A DNA stretch of 64,000 nt from Monomorium pharaonis (GCF_013373865.1 NC_050476.1:9529001-9593000), one strand, 5' to 3'. Numbered from the stretch's first letter, positions 1-11,690 are shown. Notes: generated by a model from the sequence alone, not told the origin. Program-made: numbers and translations.

Positions 1-865
1 TTCATATAAAAAAAAAAAAAACCGTTGTATAAGGGTTCGACCTTTCTACCTGCGCGCAGTTTCAGAAAGGGCAATCGCACTGCCTGACAAAATGCGTTGT
101 ACCTTCTTTAGTTATTAAAATTTCAAAAAACGATTTTAGAACAACATTTTTGAAGGTTCACACTGTCGAAAAATGCAATTTAAAAAAAATCGATTCTCTG
201 AAACCGACAAAGATATATGCTCCTTTAAAATATATTTCGTCAAATCCCTCAGCGCAAAACAAAGGCTGCAAATTGCAGCGAGTTATAACAAATATCAAGA
301 GACACGGTAGTGGCTCACGCAAAGTGAAAGCGCAGCGCAAGCCCGACCGTGCTCTTTACGCGACTTGCAAGCACCCGAGATTATCGGATCTCAGAAATGG
401 CTAAACGGATCGAGTTTTAACTAGGCTCAATCGAAAGTTTGGGGTTGATTTGAATAAGAAAACTATTTTTATTTTTCCTCTACGTACTTTATGAGAGGAG
501 ATATCACAACGCAAAGTCCAAATATGAAAATTTTCATTTAAGAAACATCATCGTCGTCCTCGATCTCTCATCAGAAAATGTCACTTTCACACTTTTGACA
601 CAAGAGGCGTTGTGTGCTATATGAACGTCAGGTTATTTAGGAATCTGTCATACCGACAAAATATAGTGGTTCGTTTTACGCTTGATCACGCATGATAATA
701 ATCAAGAGACACGGTAGTGGCTCGCGCCAAGTGAAAACGCAGTGCGAGCCCGACCGTGCTCTTTACGCGAGTACGCGACTTGCGAGCACCCAGGATTATC
801 GGATCTCGCGCCATGTATTACCAGCTCACGCGAAGTGACATGTATAGTGTGGAGGTTGTGTTGAT
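1..865. repeat. AT-rich DNA with two direct copies of a ~107-bp repeat
   Basis: The same sequence, containing GACACGGTAGTGGCTC, an AAGTGAAA motif and CCCGACCGTGCTCTTTACGCG, occurs at about 296-404 and again at about 704-812 in the same orientation, roughly 405 bp apart. The rest of the stretch is AT-rich with no convincing gene. The 84-codon frame at 150-404 runs across one copy and has no recognisable domain, so I do not call it a gene. Direct repeats at this spacing could be the ends of a small element or a partial tandem duplication. Confidence 0.5.
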
Positions 866-1312
866 TTTTTAAACATCTCATCTATTTAATCATCGACACC
901 AATGTAAAATTAATAATTAATCAGAGAGTAATACATTAAGAAATAATTAATCAGAGATTAACATAGTACATTAAGATTTTACACTTGTGTCGATAAAATA
1001 GATAAGATGGTATGTGATGTAAAATTGTGTATTGGTTTATTGCTGTAATTGTCAACTAATTAATCATTGACACCATTAATAATCAATGTAAAATTAATTA
1101 ATTAGAGAATAACATATATTATTGCTGTAATTGTCAATGATATGTTACTAGTAAAGTAAAAAATAAAAATAGTATTGTTAAAACCATTCATTTGAAATCT
1201 TATTAGATCTAATTAATAGTTATTAATATTGATTGACAATTACAGCAACATTTAACCAATACACAATTCTTCTACATCATACAACATCTTATCGACACTA
1301 ATGTAAAATCAG
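866..1312. repeat. Foldback (inverted-repeat) element
   Basis: An arm at about 975-1057 (a TTTTACA..TGTGTCGATAA block followed by ATTGCTGTAATTGTCAA) is found inverted at about 1232-1310 (TTGACAATTACAGCAA then TTATCGACACTAATGTAAAA). A further partial copy of the GTCGAT block lies near 885-926. The loop is AT-rich and non-coding. This is the shape of a non-autonomous foldback MITE. I could not fix a target duplication or family. Confidence 0.5.
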
Positions 1313-1560
1313 AGAGCTATTTTACTTTTTGATTTTAATTTTACATTATGTATATATTCTTATTAAATATATTTTTTTAATTTAATATAAATGTAAATTT
1401 TTATAAATATTTAAAAAATTGAGAAATTTCGAAGCGAGTTGTTTAATTCATTGATTGATTATTTGTTTTATGTGTAAATGTGTTCTTTTTGCACAATAAA
1501 GTTGTATTTGTGCATAATGCAATTTATTAATCAATGATTAAAATGTTCGCTTTAATTAAT
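1313..1560. other. AT-rich DNA without recognised features
   Basis: Very AT-rich sequence between two repeat blocks. I see no gene, RNA or element end. Confidence 0.4.
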
Positions 1561-2016
1561 CTATGTTACATCATAGGTTAAATTTGATGAAAAATATTTT
1601 ATCTTGGATTTATTTGATACATAAATAAAAGTGATATGTATGTATTTAGGTTGAATCAAAAGTGTGATTTTTTGCTTTTTGAAAGAAGCTTACACATATA
1701 TATTACCTATGTTAAATTAGTTTAAATTTCATAAAAAGTATTATCTTGAATTTATTTGATACATAAATAAATGTGATTTTTCCTATCCAAAGGTATATAT
1801 TATTTAAGTTGAATTTGATCAAAAGTTTTATCTTGGATTTATGATTTTTTCCTTAAAATAAAATATCACTTGGTCTATGTTATATCAAATAACATTTTAG
1901 TGACCAAACATAATTATCCTTTTAAAAAAAGGTAAAAGGGCTCCAAATGTGTGGGCTTCTTTAAGGAAAGACACAAATTTAAAATAATCATTTTGATCAA
2001 ATTCAACTTAGGCCTG
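1561..2016. repeat. Old AT-rich dispersed repeat, left of the Harbinger insertion
   Basis: This block repeats a unit built of AGGTTAAATTTGAT, TTTTATCTTG and TTTGATACATAAATAAA several times. It ends with an AAAAAAAGGTAAAAGGGC..CCAAATGTGTGG module and TTTTGATCAAATTCAACTTAGG. Related modules occur at about 7115-7345, 7360-7530 and, inverted, 8165-8365. The Harbinger element sits inside this repeat, so the repeat is older. Confidence 0.5.
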
Positions 2017-2272
2017 GGCAGCTATTATGTAACTTTTATGATTCCATTCGGAATCTTACGTTTCCGATCGTCAAGTTTCCGAACATAATTTCGTTCGCGT
2101 CTTTTAGCTATTATGAATCTTGTCAAAATCGGAACGGAATCGGGTTTCCGTACATTTTGACAGATGCGAAATAAGAATTAGTGAAACAAGCGGAACGCGC
2201 GAAACGGACAGTTTCAACCAATCACGGTGCAAGACAAACGTGTCATTTATAAGTGTCACACACTGCAGAAAC

Positions 2273-4207
2273 ATGACAGAAAATGTAAGTAAAATATTTA
2301 ATTAATAATTATGTATAAAAAACGTACATATTAAATGTTTATCTTACTAATAAATCTAATTAATAATTTCTAAAATAATAAGTGCACAAAAGACTTGATA
2401 ATTAAGTTAATTCGTTTATATAACCTTTTATTTAATATCGTTATTTTTTATAAAAGAAACAGCGATATTAAATAAAGATTATTGCCTTTTGCTCCCTAAT
2501 AGCAAAAATGTAAAAATAAATCTAAATAAAATGTGTTTTCCTCAAAACAACAATATATTATGTTATATGTATATATATCATATATATATATATATTTATA
2601 TATTCTTATATTTAAAGATATTATTTATTTATAAATAGAAACGCAAAAAAATATCATCGGAGCAGCGACTGGTAATGTTGCAATTTATGGAGGAACATCC
2701 GGATCTTGCACAAAATCGAGTGCAAGGTACAGATGCAAAAAAGAAAAGTAATATGCTGTGGGAGCAACTTACTAGTAGTCTCAACAGTTGCGGAAGTGGG
2801 ACTACAAAAACTGTTGATAAATGGATTAAAGTAAGGACTATAATTATAATTATTACTTTATTTATTATAATAATGTTCTATGATTTACAGTCATGGCGAG
2901 ATTGGCGCGTTGATGTAAAAGCAAAGGCAGCAAGAATAAAAAGTTACCAGAAAGGTACAGGAGGAGGAGGCGCAAACGGAAATCCTCTGCTAGAAATAGA
3001 AGAGCGATTAATATCCTTAATAGGAATAGAGGCAGCGATTGGTCATGAAAATATTATAGATCCAGCAGAGGTTAATATATTTAAATTTATTTAGTAATAA
3101 ATTAAATTAAATTAAATTAATTCCTTTATTACTTTTGCTTCCTCATAGAAAGTTTTATTTTTATAAAAATTTGCACACTTTTTATCTTCTCTTCCTATCC
3201 ATTTTATTTATTTATCCTCTTTATTCCTTTTTTTCTTATATACAGCCAGAAGATTGGACAGAGCATGTGTTACCAATTATTAATGCTACAGAATCCCCCT
3301 TAAGAAGTCCTCACTTTAACAATTCCACCGCGTCTAGACACAATGCATACAACACACTCACACATACAACACACACAACACACAATACACAACACGCATC
3401 TTCTACTCAAATACACACACGCAAAACATGCAACACACAACGTACACGCAACACACTTTCATCTTCTCCTCCGTCAACCTGTCTCCCATCAACATCTTCA
3501 GTTACTCCTCAAACGCACACACATAACACAGCAAACAACACACACACAACGTACACACAACACACTTTTATCTTCTCCTCCGTCAACTTGTCTGCCATCA
3601 ACATCTTCAGTTACTCCTCAAATGCACACACAGAACACACAGCAAACAACACACACACAACGTACACATAACACACTTTCATCTTCTCCTCCGTCAACTT
3701 GTCTGCCATCAACATCTTCATTTACTCCTCGCATATTGTTCACATCTCCACTTGTTCATCCTACTTCCCCAAATCTATCAAATACCACTCCACTTCATTC
3801 TAAATCTCCTTCACCTGAATTAACACTCATTCATAACAAAAATAATGAAGCAACCTTGCGTTCTTCTCCTACATTACATCTTCCTTCTGGTTCCGAAAAA
3901 AAGAAATATAAAACTAAACGATTAAAAAGACAAAGTCTTACAGAAGTCCGTGGTAAGAATTTAACAATGTATATTAATATATTGCTCTTTTTTGATATAT
4001 TTATTAATTTTTATATTTTTTAATAATCTGCATTTAGAAGTCTACCTCTTTTATATATAGTATCTGCTCTTTTTTATAGATATTGATATAGAAATCTTAC
4101 GTGAGATGCAAGCACAGACAGCTGCATTAATAACGTTAAAAGAAGCGGTTGTGAGCATTGCAAAATCTATGAAACAAATTTCAAATGCAAAATTGGTATG
4201 TGTATAA
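2273..4207 (+). pseudogene. Harbinger accessory protein with Myb/SANT-like (zeste-type) domain, one frameshift
   Basis: Five exons can be read with consensus splice sites: 2273-2284, 2639-2830, 2891-3070, 3246-3952 and 4080-4207. The first encodes MTEN and joins in phase to KRKKISSEQRL. Exons 2-3 carry a zeste/Myb_DNA-bind_5-like domain (FMEEHPDLA, NMLWEQL, DKWIK, SWRDWRVDVKAKAARI). In known Harbinger elements this partner binds the element ends and helps carry the nuclease to the nucleus. Exon 4 is rich in T, H, N and S and contains a ~110-bp tandem repeat whose first spacing (109 bp) is not a multiple of three; this shifts the frame. The last exon encodes a short helical tail ending at TAA. 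Without the shift the protein would be roughly 400 residues. Confidence 0.75.
3426..3735 (+). repeat. Coding minisatellite in exon 4 of the Harbinger accessory gene
   Basis: Three tandem copies of a 109-111-bp unit (AACACACTTTCATCTTCTCC start at 3450, 3559 and 3670). Each would encode a Ser/Pro/Thr-rich stretch with SSSPPSTCLPSTSS followed by a His/Thr/Asn-rich stretch from ACACAC repeats. The unequal period (109 then 111) moves the reading frame by two bases and is the only visible break in the gene. Confidence 0.75.
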
Positions 4208-4443
4208 ATTTTAATTATTTAATATTAGAATTAATTAATTTAATCAATTAATTAATTATAATAAATTCTCCGGGTGTTTTCTTACCTGTGCGTATCAATG
4301 CTCAAATAAATATCTTTAGTGTAGCCGTGATGTTAAACATTAACATTATTATTCAAATATAATATGAAAGAATACATAACAGAGGATTAATAAATAGTAA
4401 CAATAAACTATTTACGTAATTATTAAAGTAAATAAAGTATTTA

Positions 4444-6617
4444 CTATAATCTGCCAGCGAGACGATCACGTATGCGTTGTCCTTGATTGAACAAAGCTCT
4501 GCCCTCTGCTAATGGCTCTACTTCTTCAATTTCGTTATATTCTAAAGCCATAATAGCTTCTGCAGGCTCCGGAGGATCAGGCAATCTAGCCTGTATGCAC
4601 ATATTATGTAACACTGCACAAGTGTTAATAATTTGCGCTGCTTTTTCAGGCGCATATTCTAAGGTTCTATATCTTAAGACATCTAAATCTTTTTTTTAAA
4701 ACACCTATACAACGTTCTACAGCATTTCGCGTACTGCTATGACGTTGGTTAAAGTGCTCCTCTTGTGTGCCAGGATGAGCTTCAGCAAATGGTGTTATTA
4801 ACCATGGTTCTAACGGATATCCAGAATCTCCTTGAGAATTGAAATAAAAATGATTAAATAATATAAAAAATTTAAATAGCAACATTTAGTAAAAAATAAT
4901 TTTACCAAATATCCAACACTGACTACCAGCTTCATATTGTGCTTGTAGAAAATGTCTTATATAACAGTGTCTCCATACAAATGAATCATGAGTGGAGCCG
5001 GGATATCTCGCAACTATATTTAATATCTTTAGATCCGTGTCACATATCTATTAGAAGACAATTAATATATATTTTCATATAAAGTTTTTAATATATTTTT
5101 ATATCATCAAAAATTGATTGTATTAAAAATTAGAGATGAGATGATAGATTGTATTAAAGATGTATTTACAATTTGTACATGTTGTGCATGATAACCTTTT
5201 CTATTAACATATAATCCTTCATGCACAAAAGGAGTTCTTATTGCCACATTAGTTCCATCTACAAATCCCAATAATCCCGGAATCATAGTATTATTATAAT
5301 TTCTATAAAAAAGGCAAAACTAGTTTATTAAACAATTCTATCTTTTTTTATTTTTGCAGATGCAAAGCAGTGCCGAAAAAGACAAAAACAACGAGTAAAA
5401 TATTATGTACATTATATTGTGTTTTGTTGTGGTATTATATTAATTATTATTATTGTTATTATTAATGTGTTGTGTTATTATATTAATATGTTAATTTAAT
5501 TAAGTTTAATTTTATGTATTATATAAATATATTGTGTTAAATATGTTATAATAATATGTTGAATAATAATTATTATTATTTTACTTCTGCACAATTTCTT
5601 GAATTTCTTGCTGAGTTGTAGGAAAATGTATCCATCGTCTTAACATATGTTGATTTATTGCAAATGTAACTTCATTAATGATAACGCTTACAGTAGACTG
5701 TGCTATACTTAATCTACTGTCGACGCCAACAGATTTTTGATAACTGCCCTGGCCATAAAAATTCAGAGCACACAATACCTAATATTATTAATAACAGACT
5801 GTTATATTGCCGCGTAAATAATTTATTTTCTTTTTAATAATTTTTAATCGTTTAACATAATTTGAAGATTTATATCTATTATATTGCCACTTAAATAAAA
5901 TTTGTGTTTTTTATCTAATTTTTTGACTTTTTACTTTAATATAATTTGGGATTGCGACAGCTCTTTCCCGTGGAGGAAGATATGGCTCTAATTCTCCTAC
6001 AAGAGTTTCTGCCAAACGTTTCGGCAGTCTATATATTCCCATAAATTCTTTTTCGGGAATAATAAATGGATTATACATGTCTCTAATTGTTCTTCTCGTA
6101 AGACGACTATGTCGAATTGCTGCAAGACGCTGCCTTTCTCTCTCACGACGTATTACAGCTAACTATAATAAATTCAAAAAAAGGAAAATATAAATAGCAA
6201 AATAAATACAGCAATATAATATTCTACATACTTACCAGAATTAAACAAAATAATTAATTTTAATTTATGTTTAATTTATAAAATTTATATAATTTATAAT
6301 AGAGTTGCAACGAATATTCGGAAACTATTTGGCAACGTTTTTACTACGTTATTTACTTTTAATAAAAACTATTTAACGTTAACAACGTTAAATAGTTTTT
6401 ATTAAAACTATTCGGTATCTAGCCGAATAGTAACCGAATATTTGGTGCTACGGTCAATAATAAAAAAAAACGTTGCCGAATAGACAGAAAACCGAATAGT
6501 TGCCTAATATTCGTTGCAACTCTAAAAAGGTTGCCAAATAGGCTAAATAGTTACCAAATATTCGTTGCAATTTTAATTTATAATTTATATAACAAAAATA
6601 TCCAAAATACTTACCAT
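4444..6617 (-). pseudogene. Harbinger transposase (HARBI1-type DDE nuclease), six exons, one frameshift
   Basis: Exons read from right to left: 6615-6617 (ATG then GTAAGT), 5935-6162, 5585-5778, 5170-5302, 4906-5047 and 4444-4830, all with AG/GT boundaries and matching phases, about 362 codons in all, close to the usual family length. Family blocks are RLPKRLAETLVGEL, LLGFVDGTNV with the first catalytic Asp, YVNRKGYH, RYPGSTHDSFVW with the second Asp, GDSGYPLEPWL and RNAVERCIGVLKKRFRC with the catalytic Glu. After RCLK near 4676-4684 a one-base phase change gives a stop; the correct tail (EYAPEKAAQII, AVLHNMCI) continues in the next frame to a TAG at 4444-4446. The DDE triad is otherwise intact. 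Confidence 0.8.
6302..6522. mobile_element. 221-bp foldback MITE (TA target) in Harbinger transposase intron 1
   Basis: The ends are GAGTTGCAACGAATATT and its inverse, flanked by TA at 6300-6301 and 6523-6524, a mariner/Tc1-type target. The centre is a long palindrome (AACTATTTAACGTT..AACGTTAAATAGTT) with repeated ATTCGG/CCGAAT motifs. A second, partial right end (GGTTGCCAAATAG..ATTCGTTGCAA) follows at about 6529-6573, suggesting an older copy or a rearranged end. It lies wholly inside the intron between 6163 and 6614, so splicing could remove it. Confidence 0.65.
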
Positions 6618-6954
6618 AGTAAAAATAGTGTACAAAAATGAGTAACCAATTTTAGTTACAGTTAATTAATTAATATAATTAATTGCTGTCACTTGCTTCG
6701 GCTGTCAAATATAATATTTGAAGGTTACCGTAATCTCATTCCGAGCGGAATTATCTTTCCGCTTGCTCGCGAGCTGTAGAAATCATTTAGATCGATTCGG
6801 AATCTTTCCGAATGTTCATAATAAGACAACTGACAAAAAACGGAATCATTCCGATCGTTTCGGAATTTATCTAAAGTCCATAATAAGAAAATGACGAAAA
6901 ACGGAATTATTCCGAGCGGAAACGTTTCCGAATAGATACATAATAGCTGCCCTG

Positions 6955-8365
6955 GTTTCAAAATATACCCTAAAAGAAAATTTTATTTAAAAATTTATAG
7001 TATTATATCTGTTATATAAACTTTAGCTTTTTTGTAAAATTTTTCTCAAAGAGAAAGTTTTGGAGTGTAATCTTATGTGGTCTAGAAACCTAAGTAGTTT
7101 ATAAAAAAAAATACAAAATGCGTGAGATCCAAACAAAATTACCTTTTTAAAAAAGGTAAAAAAAAGCGCCAAGTGTGTGGTTTTCCTTTAACAAAAAATT
7201 TACAAAATTCAAGATAAAACTTTTGATCAAATTCAACCTAAGTGATATATGGAATAGAAAAAAAAATTTACTTATGTATCAAATAAGATATTTTTCATTA
7301 AATTCAATGTAAGTGATACATGCATCAAATTCAATGGTCTATAAATACTACAAAACGCGTGATATCTCAACAAAATTACCTTTTTAAAAAAGATTTAAAA
7401 AAGGCGCCAAGTGTTTGGTTTTTCCTTTAAGCAAAATTATTGGATGGTTTAACCTAAGTAATATAAGAAAAAAATAACAAATTCAAGATAAAACTTTTAA
7501 TCAAATTCAACCTAAGTGGTATATAGTGTTACGCCCGCGCTGCTGGACGATTACTGAGTAGGCCGCGTGGCGTTCCTTGACGACGGGCTGCTGTTTATAA
7601 ACAAGTGCCTTTGCGACTAGATTCCGAGCTGTCAAACTATTCGGACGTATTTCTTGGTATTCAATTACTGTGTTCTTGTATTTGTGTGACATTAAAGAGT
7701 CGTGTGAGTTCTCAGTGGTGTTTCAATTTATTTCGATCAGGAGTGCGTCTAACAATACTTTTGGATGGTCCAACCTAAGTATTATATACTAAGTGTGTCA
7801 AATTCAAATTTTTGCAGGCGCACAGCAGCCAATAATTTAATACAAAAGGCTAATATTTATAGTTTAATCTTATATTTAAAAATCTTAAGTTTATCATTAA
7901 AATACTTCGTAATTAACGAAATTGTATCTAAAGACAAACTTAAAACAATCCAACTTATAACAATCAAATTAATACTCTCATTTTATAGTATAAATCTAAA
8001 AAATTGTTTTGTATTATAAAAACTAGCTAAAAAATAGTAATAATGTTTTAGTTTTTATAAAAATATTTGTTCTTATAATTGGCGCAAAATATTTAGATAT
8101 CACTATTTTTGTAGAGAAGTTAATTTGTGTGTGTGAGTATAAACTTTAAAAATTTCAGAAATATATATTATTTAGGTTAAATTTGACACACTTAGTATAT
8201 ATTACTTAGGTTAAATTTAACACACTTAGTATATAATATTTAGGTTGAACCATCCAAAAGTATATACCACTTAGGTTGAATTTAATTGAAAGTTTTATCT
8301 TGAATTTATTTTTTTCTTATATTACTTAGGTTAAACCATCCAATAATTTTTTTGCTTAAAGGATT
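6955..8365. repeat. AT-rich foldback repeat complex, split by a solo LTR
   Basis: Two direct copies of an AATTACCTTTTTAAAAAAG..GCGCCAAGTGT module lie at about 7135-7260 and 7375-7530. From 7425 the sequence (AAGCAAAATTATTGGATGG, TTTAACCTAAGTAATATAAG, CAACCTAAGTGGTATATA) is repeated inverted at about 8165-8362, forming a hairpin-capable element. Its left arm is interrupted at 7527-7754 by LTR-like DNA. The central part (7830-8160) is AT-rich with short frames only and nothing recognisable. Confidence 0.55.
7527..7754. mobile_element. Solo LTR candidate (228 bp)
   Basis: The block starts TGTTACGCCC and ends GTCTAACA, giving LTR-type TG..CA ends, and is far more GC-rich than its flanks. It contains a TATAAA box (TTTATAAACAAG) and an ATTAAA polyadenylation-like signal. 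The inverted partner arm at 8165-8362 shows the uninterrupted sequence (GGTATATACTTTTGG), so this is a clean insertion; the flanks read ATAG on the left and ATAC on the right, a 4-bp target duplication with one change. No internal region or second LTR is present. The class is probably Ty3/Gypsy, inferred from the 4-bp target only. Confidence 0.6.
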
Positions 8366-9095
8366 AAATCATCACGCCAGATTACAGAAAATCATGCAAA
8401 TTCTTCGAGAATAATTTAATAATTTCCAGTGATAATAGATAATTCTTGGAGTGTCATCCGAAAAAGAGATTATACCCTAGCAGCAAGACGGCGAGAAACC
8501 GGGGATTTGGCAAGAAAATCGCGATGCATACAAGTGAGTCTCAAGTAACACGAATTGATAGGTTATAGCACAAAATGTTTTAAATCATTGGAAGATATAA
8601 TTACAGTTAAGATATTATTAGCCTTGCAAACAATTAATGATCAAGATGAGAAAAAAATATTGTATTGTAAATCGCATAGAAACTGATAAACATTTTTAAA
8701 AAATATTAAAAAGTTATATAGAAAAGTTAGCGACCTAAAAAAATTTTTTTTTCGATAATTCATAAAATTAAAAATATTCACAATTTAGAAACCAAGAAAA
8801 ATATGTAATTATGTATAACATTAATAAACTTTAATAGCCAACAATTTCTACTATTTTAAATTTATTACATTATAATTTTATAAATTATTTATATTTTATA
8901 AATATATAATTTAATAAATAATTTTATAAATAAATATATTTTATAAATTATAAATTATAATTTTATAAAGAATTCATGGAGGAATTTAAGAAAAATATAG
9001 AGAAACCGACGGTTTTCACATCTTTTTGTTCACCATATTGAACCGCTATATTAAAAATTGTGCATTTAATCAAAAATTAACTGCAAATATCATCA
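8366..9095. other. AT-rich DNA without recognised features
   Basis: Very AT-rich. A short less AT-rich patch at 8440-8530 (TTCTTGGAGTGTCATCCG..GCAAGACGGCGAG) has no readable frame of note. I see no gene or element end. Confidence 0.4.
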
Positions 9096-9099
9096 AATC

Positions 9100-9780
9100 C
9101 CTTAAAAAAACCTTAAAAAGGTAAAAAAGATACGCCAAGTACATAAACGCGTGCTTTCCAAAATAAATTTGAGATCAATACAGTTAGCCAAGTATATTTT
9201 AAAAGACTTAAAGAAGTTTAATAAACATCTATTTAAAAATTGCTTAAACGGGCTTGATGATTAAATGATTAAAATCAACCAACGGGATTATAGTGAAGCA
9301 AAAACTTGGCGTGCCCGGCTCGTATTTTTTCTGAATTTCCAAGGCTCTATGTTATTGATATTGATAAATATATATACAAGAATGCAATTAATGTGACTCG
9401 GATATTACTTTACTATCTGTCAGTTTCTGCTTTATTATGTTATCACTTATATTCCCATTTTTCAAATAATTTTTGAATAGAACCATTTTTGAATGCGTTT
9501 ATATACTTGACATATATACTTGACATATCTTTTTTAACTTTGTAAAGTTTTTCATAAGTTATTGCTTCACGCCAAGTTTTTGCTTCACTATAATCCCGTT
9601 GGTTGATTTTAATCATTTAATCATCAAGCCCGTTTAAGCAATTTTTAAATAGATGTTTATTAAACTTCTTTAAGTCTTTTGAAATATACTTGGCTAACTG
9701 TACTGATCTCAAATTTATTTTGGAAAGCACGCGTTTATGTACTTGGCGTATCTTTTTTACCTTTTTAAGGTTTTTTAAAG
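9100..9780. repeat. Foldback element with ~213-bp nearly perfect arms
   Basis: The left arm (about 9100-9313) and right arm (about 9568-9780) are inverted copies with very few differences. They contain AAAAAAGATACGCCAAGTAC, GCACGCGTTTATG and TAATCCCGTTGGTTGATT. The loop (9314-9567) is AT-rich. The 96-codon minus-strand frame at 9617-9907 only tracks the right arm, and parts of it recur in the left arm, so it is not called as a gene. Confidence 0.7.
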
Positions 9781-10385
9781 GAATTTCACTTCTTTTTGTA
9801 AAAATTAAAGAGTTACTTCTTTTTTTATTTACATTAAGTTTTATTATACATATTTTTAAATGTGTTAATTTGATATGTATGTATGTATATATGTATATAT
9901 TTTCCATAATTTATTTTATTTTATTTGTTCTGCAAAAAATATGAATGCATTTTTAGCATTTCGAGTCAATTGCATTTCTTTATACCTAAATCATTTATTA
10001 ACAGCCATTTTGTGCTTTTAGTACATTTCATGTTGGTATAATGTCCATCTATTATATTTTCATCGTGATAAAAGATTGCACTAATAATTTTATACTTATT
10101 TGCATTGACAGATAAAAATTTTTTATTAATATTTTTGATATTTATTATATATATATTATGTATATTATTTGTTTATGTTATTATTATTTATTTATTTTAT
10201 TTTTATTAATTTTATTAAATTTTTTCATGTACTAACAATATCACTTACATTACTCACATTCAGACGTTTGTTGTAATTTTATTATTAATTTTTATATTAA
10301 TATTTATGACATTTACATATATATCATGTATTTGTTTATGTTATATATTTATTTTAATTTTGTTAACTTATTATACTTTTCTCGC
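9781..10385. other. AT-rich DNA without recognised features
   Basis: Long TTTATT/ATATAT-rich sequence. The 84-codon frame at 9690-9944 is hydrophobic because of T-richness and is antisense to the foldback arm; I do not regard it as a gene. Confidence 0.4.
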
Positions 10386-11005
10386 ATACCAAATTCACTA
10401 TTATAAAATAATTTTTTATATGTTTTAGTTTTATAAAATTATATGTAGGCACATTGTGAATCCCCTTGAACAACAAACCGGCTTTGCGTGTGTGTGTGCA
10501 TGTACATGTGAATCTGTAGAAAATAACTCAAATAAGCTTTTTCGCGCAAGAAATCTCAAGATCACAGAATTATTAAGTTTATTATATTTTTCCGTATACC
10601 AATATTCACTACATATATTACGAAATAATTTTTATTTTAGTTTTATAAAATTATATGTAGACACATTGTAAAGCCCCTTGAACGACAAACCGGCTTTGGG
10701 TGTGTGTGTGCATGTATATGTGAATGTGTGGAAAATAACTCAAGTGAGCTTTTTTGCGTAAGAGATCACAAGATCTTAGAATTATCAAGTTTATTATATT
10801 TTTTCGCGTACCAATATTCACCACTCTTACATTACAAAATAATTTTATTTTAATTTTATAAAATTGTATGTAGGAACATTGTGAAGCCTCTTAAACGACA
10901 AACTGGCTTTACGTGTGTGTGTACATGTGATCTGTGGAAAATAATCCAAGTGAGCTTTTTCGCGCAAAAGATTACGAGATCTCAGAAATTAGTGTACCAA
11001 TTTTA
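10386..11005. repeat. Tandem repeat, period about 212 bp, nearly three copies
   Basis: Copies begin with ACATTGTGAA-type sequence at 10451, 10663 and 10876. Each runs through CCTTGAACRACAAACCGGC, a TGTGTGTG patch, GAAAATAAC, AGCTTTTTCGCG and GATCACARAAT, then an AT-rich tail ending TTTTATAAAATTATATGTAG. A partial tail copy precedes the first unit at about 10386-10450. The 71-codon frame at 10456-10671 lies inside one unit and is not supported. Confidence 0.75.
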
Positions 11006-11690
11006 ATCGGAGTGATCGCAATCGAAAGCTTACATCAATATCATATAACAAAATTATCATTAGATTTTTGATTATGATTTTAGTTTTTGAGATATTTTAA
11101 CTAAAAGTGAATTTAACAGCTAAATTCCAGATAAAGCTTAGTAGCAACGTGACATTTGCGCAGTGAAGTTTGCGTCATTTGCATTATGCAGCAAAATTCT
11201 TTATGTACTTGGCGTCGCGCCGCTACCGCGTCGCTTGATACTGCAAATCAATCCCATTATTTCTCGTGATAATAAGCCTTTAATAATCCAAAATTTAGAA
11301 ATTACTGATAAAATACAATAATTAATAAATTTTTGTTATTTAGCCACTATTTTTTAATAAACAATTTTGACAAAGAGCTTAGCGGAATAAGTATATCTTA
11401 TAAAATCTGCCCCTGCAGATATCAACTTCAAATTCATGTTATAAGTTCACATCAATGTGATATAAAATTTCCCTAAATAATAACTTGATATCTCCATTAT
11501 TTTAGGAAATATGAAGGGGGAAAAAATTAAAAATCAATTTTCTCGAAAACGATTCGATCAATTTTGATTAAAAAAAATATATGTTATAAATAAATAAAAT
11601 TTTTCCAAAAAATTAAAAATTTCTTTAATGTTTAAAAAATTTTTTGGAAGTTATATTTTGTGGCGTTACTTTGTCCGTCACAAAGACCTA
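11006..11690. other. AT-rich DNA without a gene
   Basis: AT-rich. A GTACTTGGCGTCGCGCC module near 11212 resembles the CTTGGCG module found in nearby foldbacks. Nothing else is recognisable. Confidence 0.4.

Larger units (their letters stand above)
2017..6951. mobile_element. PIF/Harbinger DNA transposon, two genes, nearly intact
   Basis: Both ends carry the terminal inverted repeat GGCAGCTATTATGTA, flanked by the trinucleotide CTG (2014-2016 and 6952-6954), which reads as a 3-bp target duplication as expected for this superfamily. Subterminal sequence at both ends is rich in TTCCG/CGGAA pentamers. The element is 4935 bp and holds two convergent intron-containing genes: a Myb/SANT-like DNA-binding protein on the plus strand and a HARBI1-type DDE nuclease on the minus strand. 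Each gene shows only one evident frameshift, so the copy is young or only recently inactivated. A 221-bp MITE lies in transposase intron 1. Confidence 0.85.
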
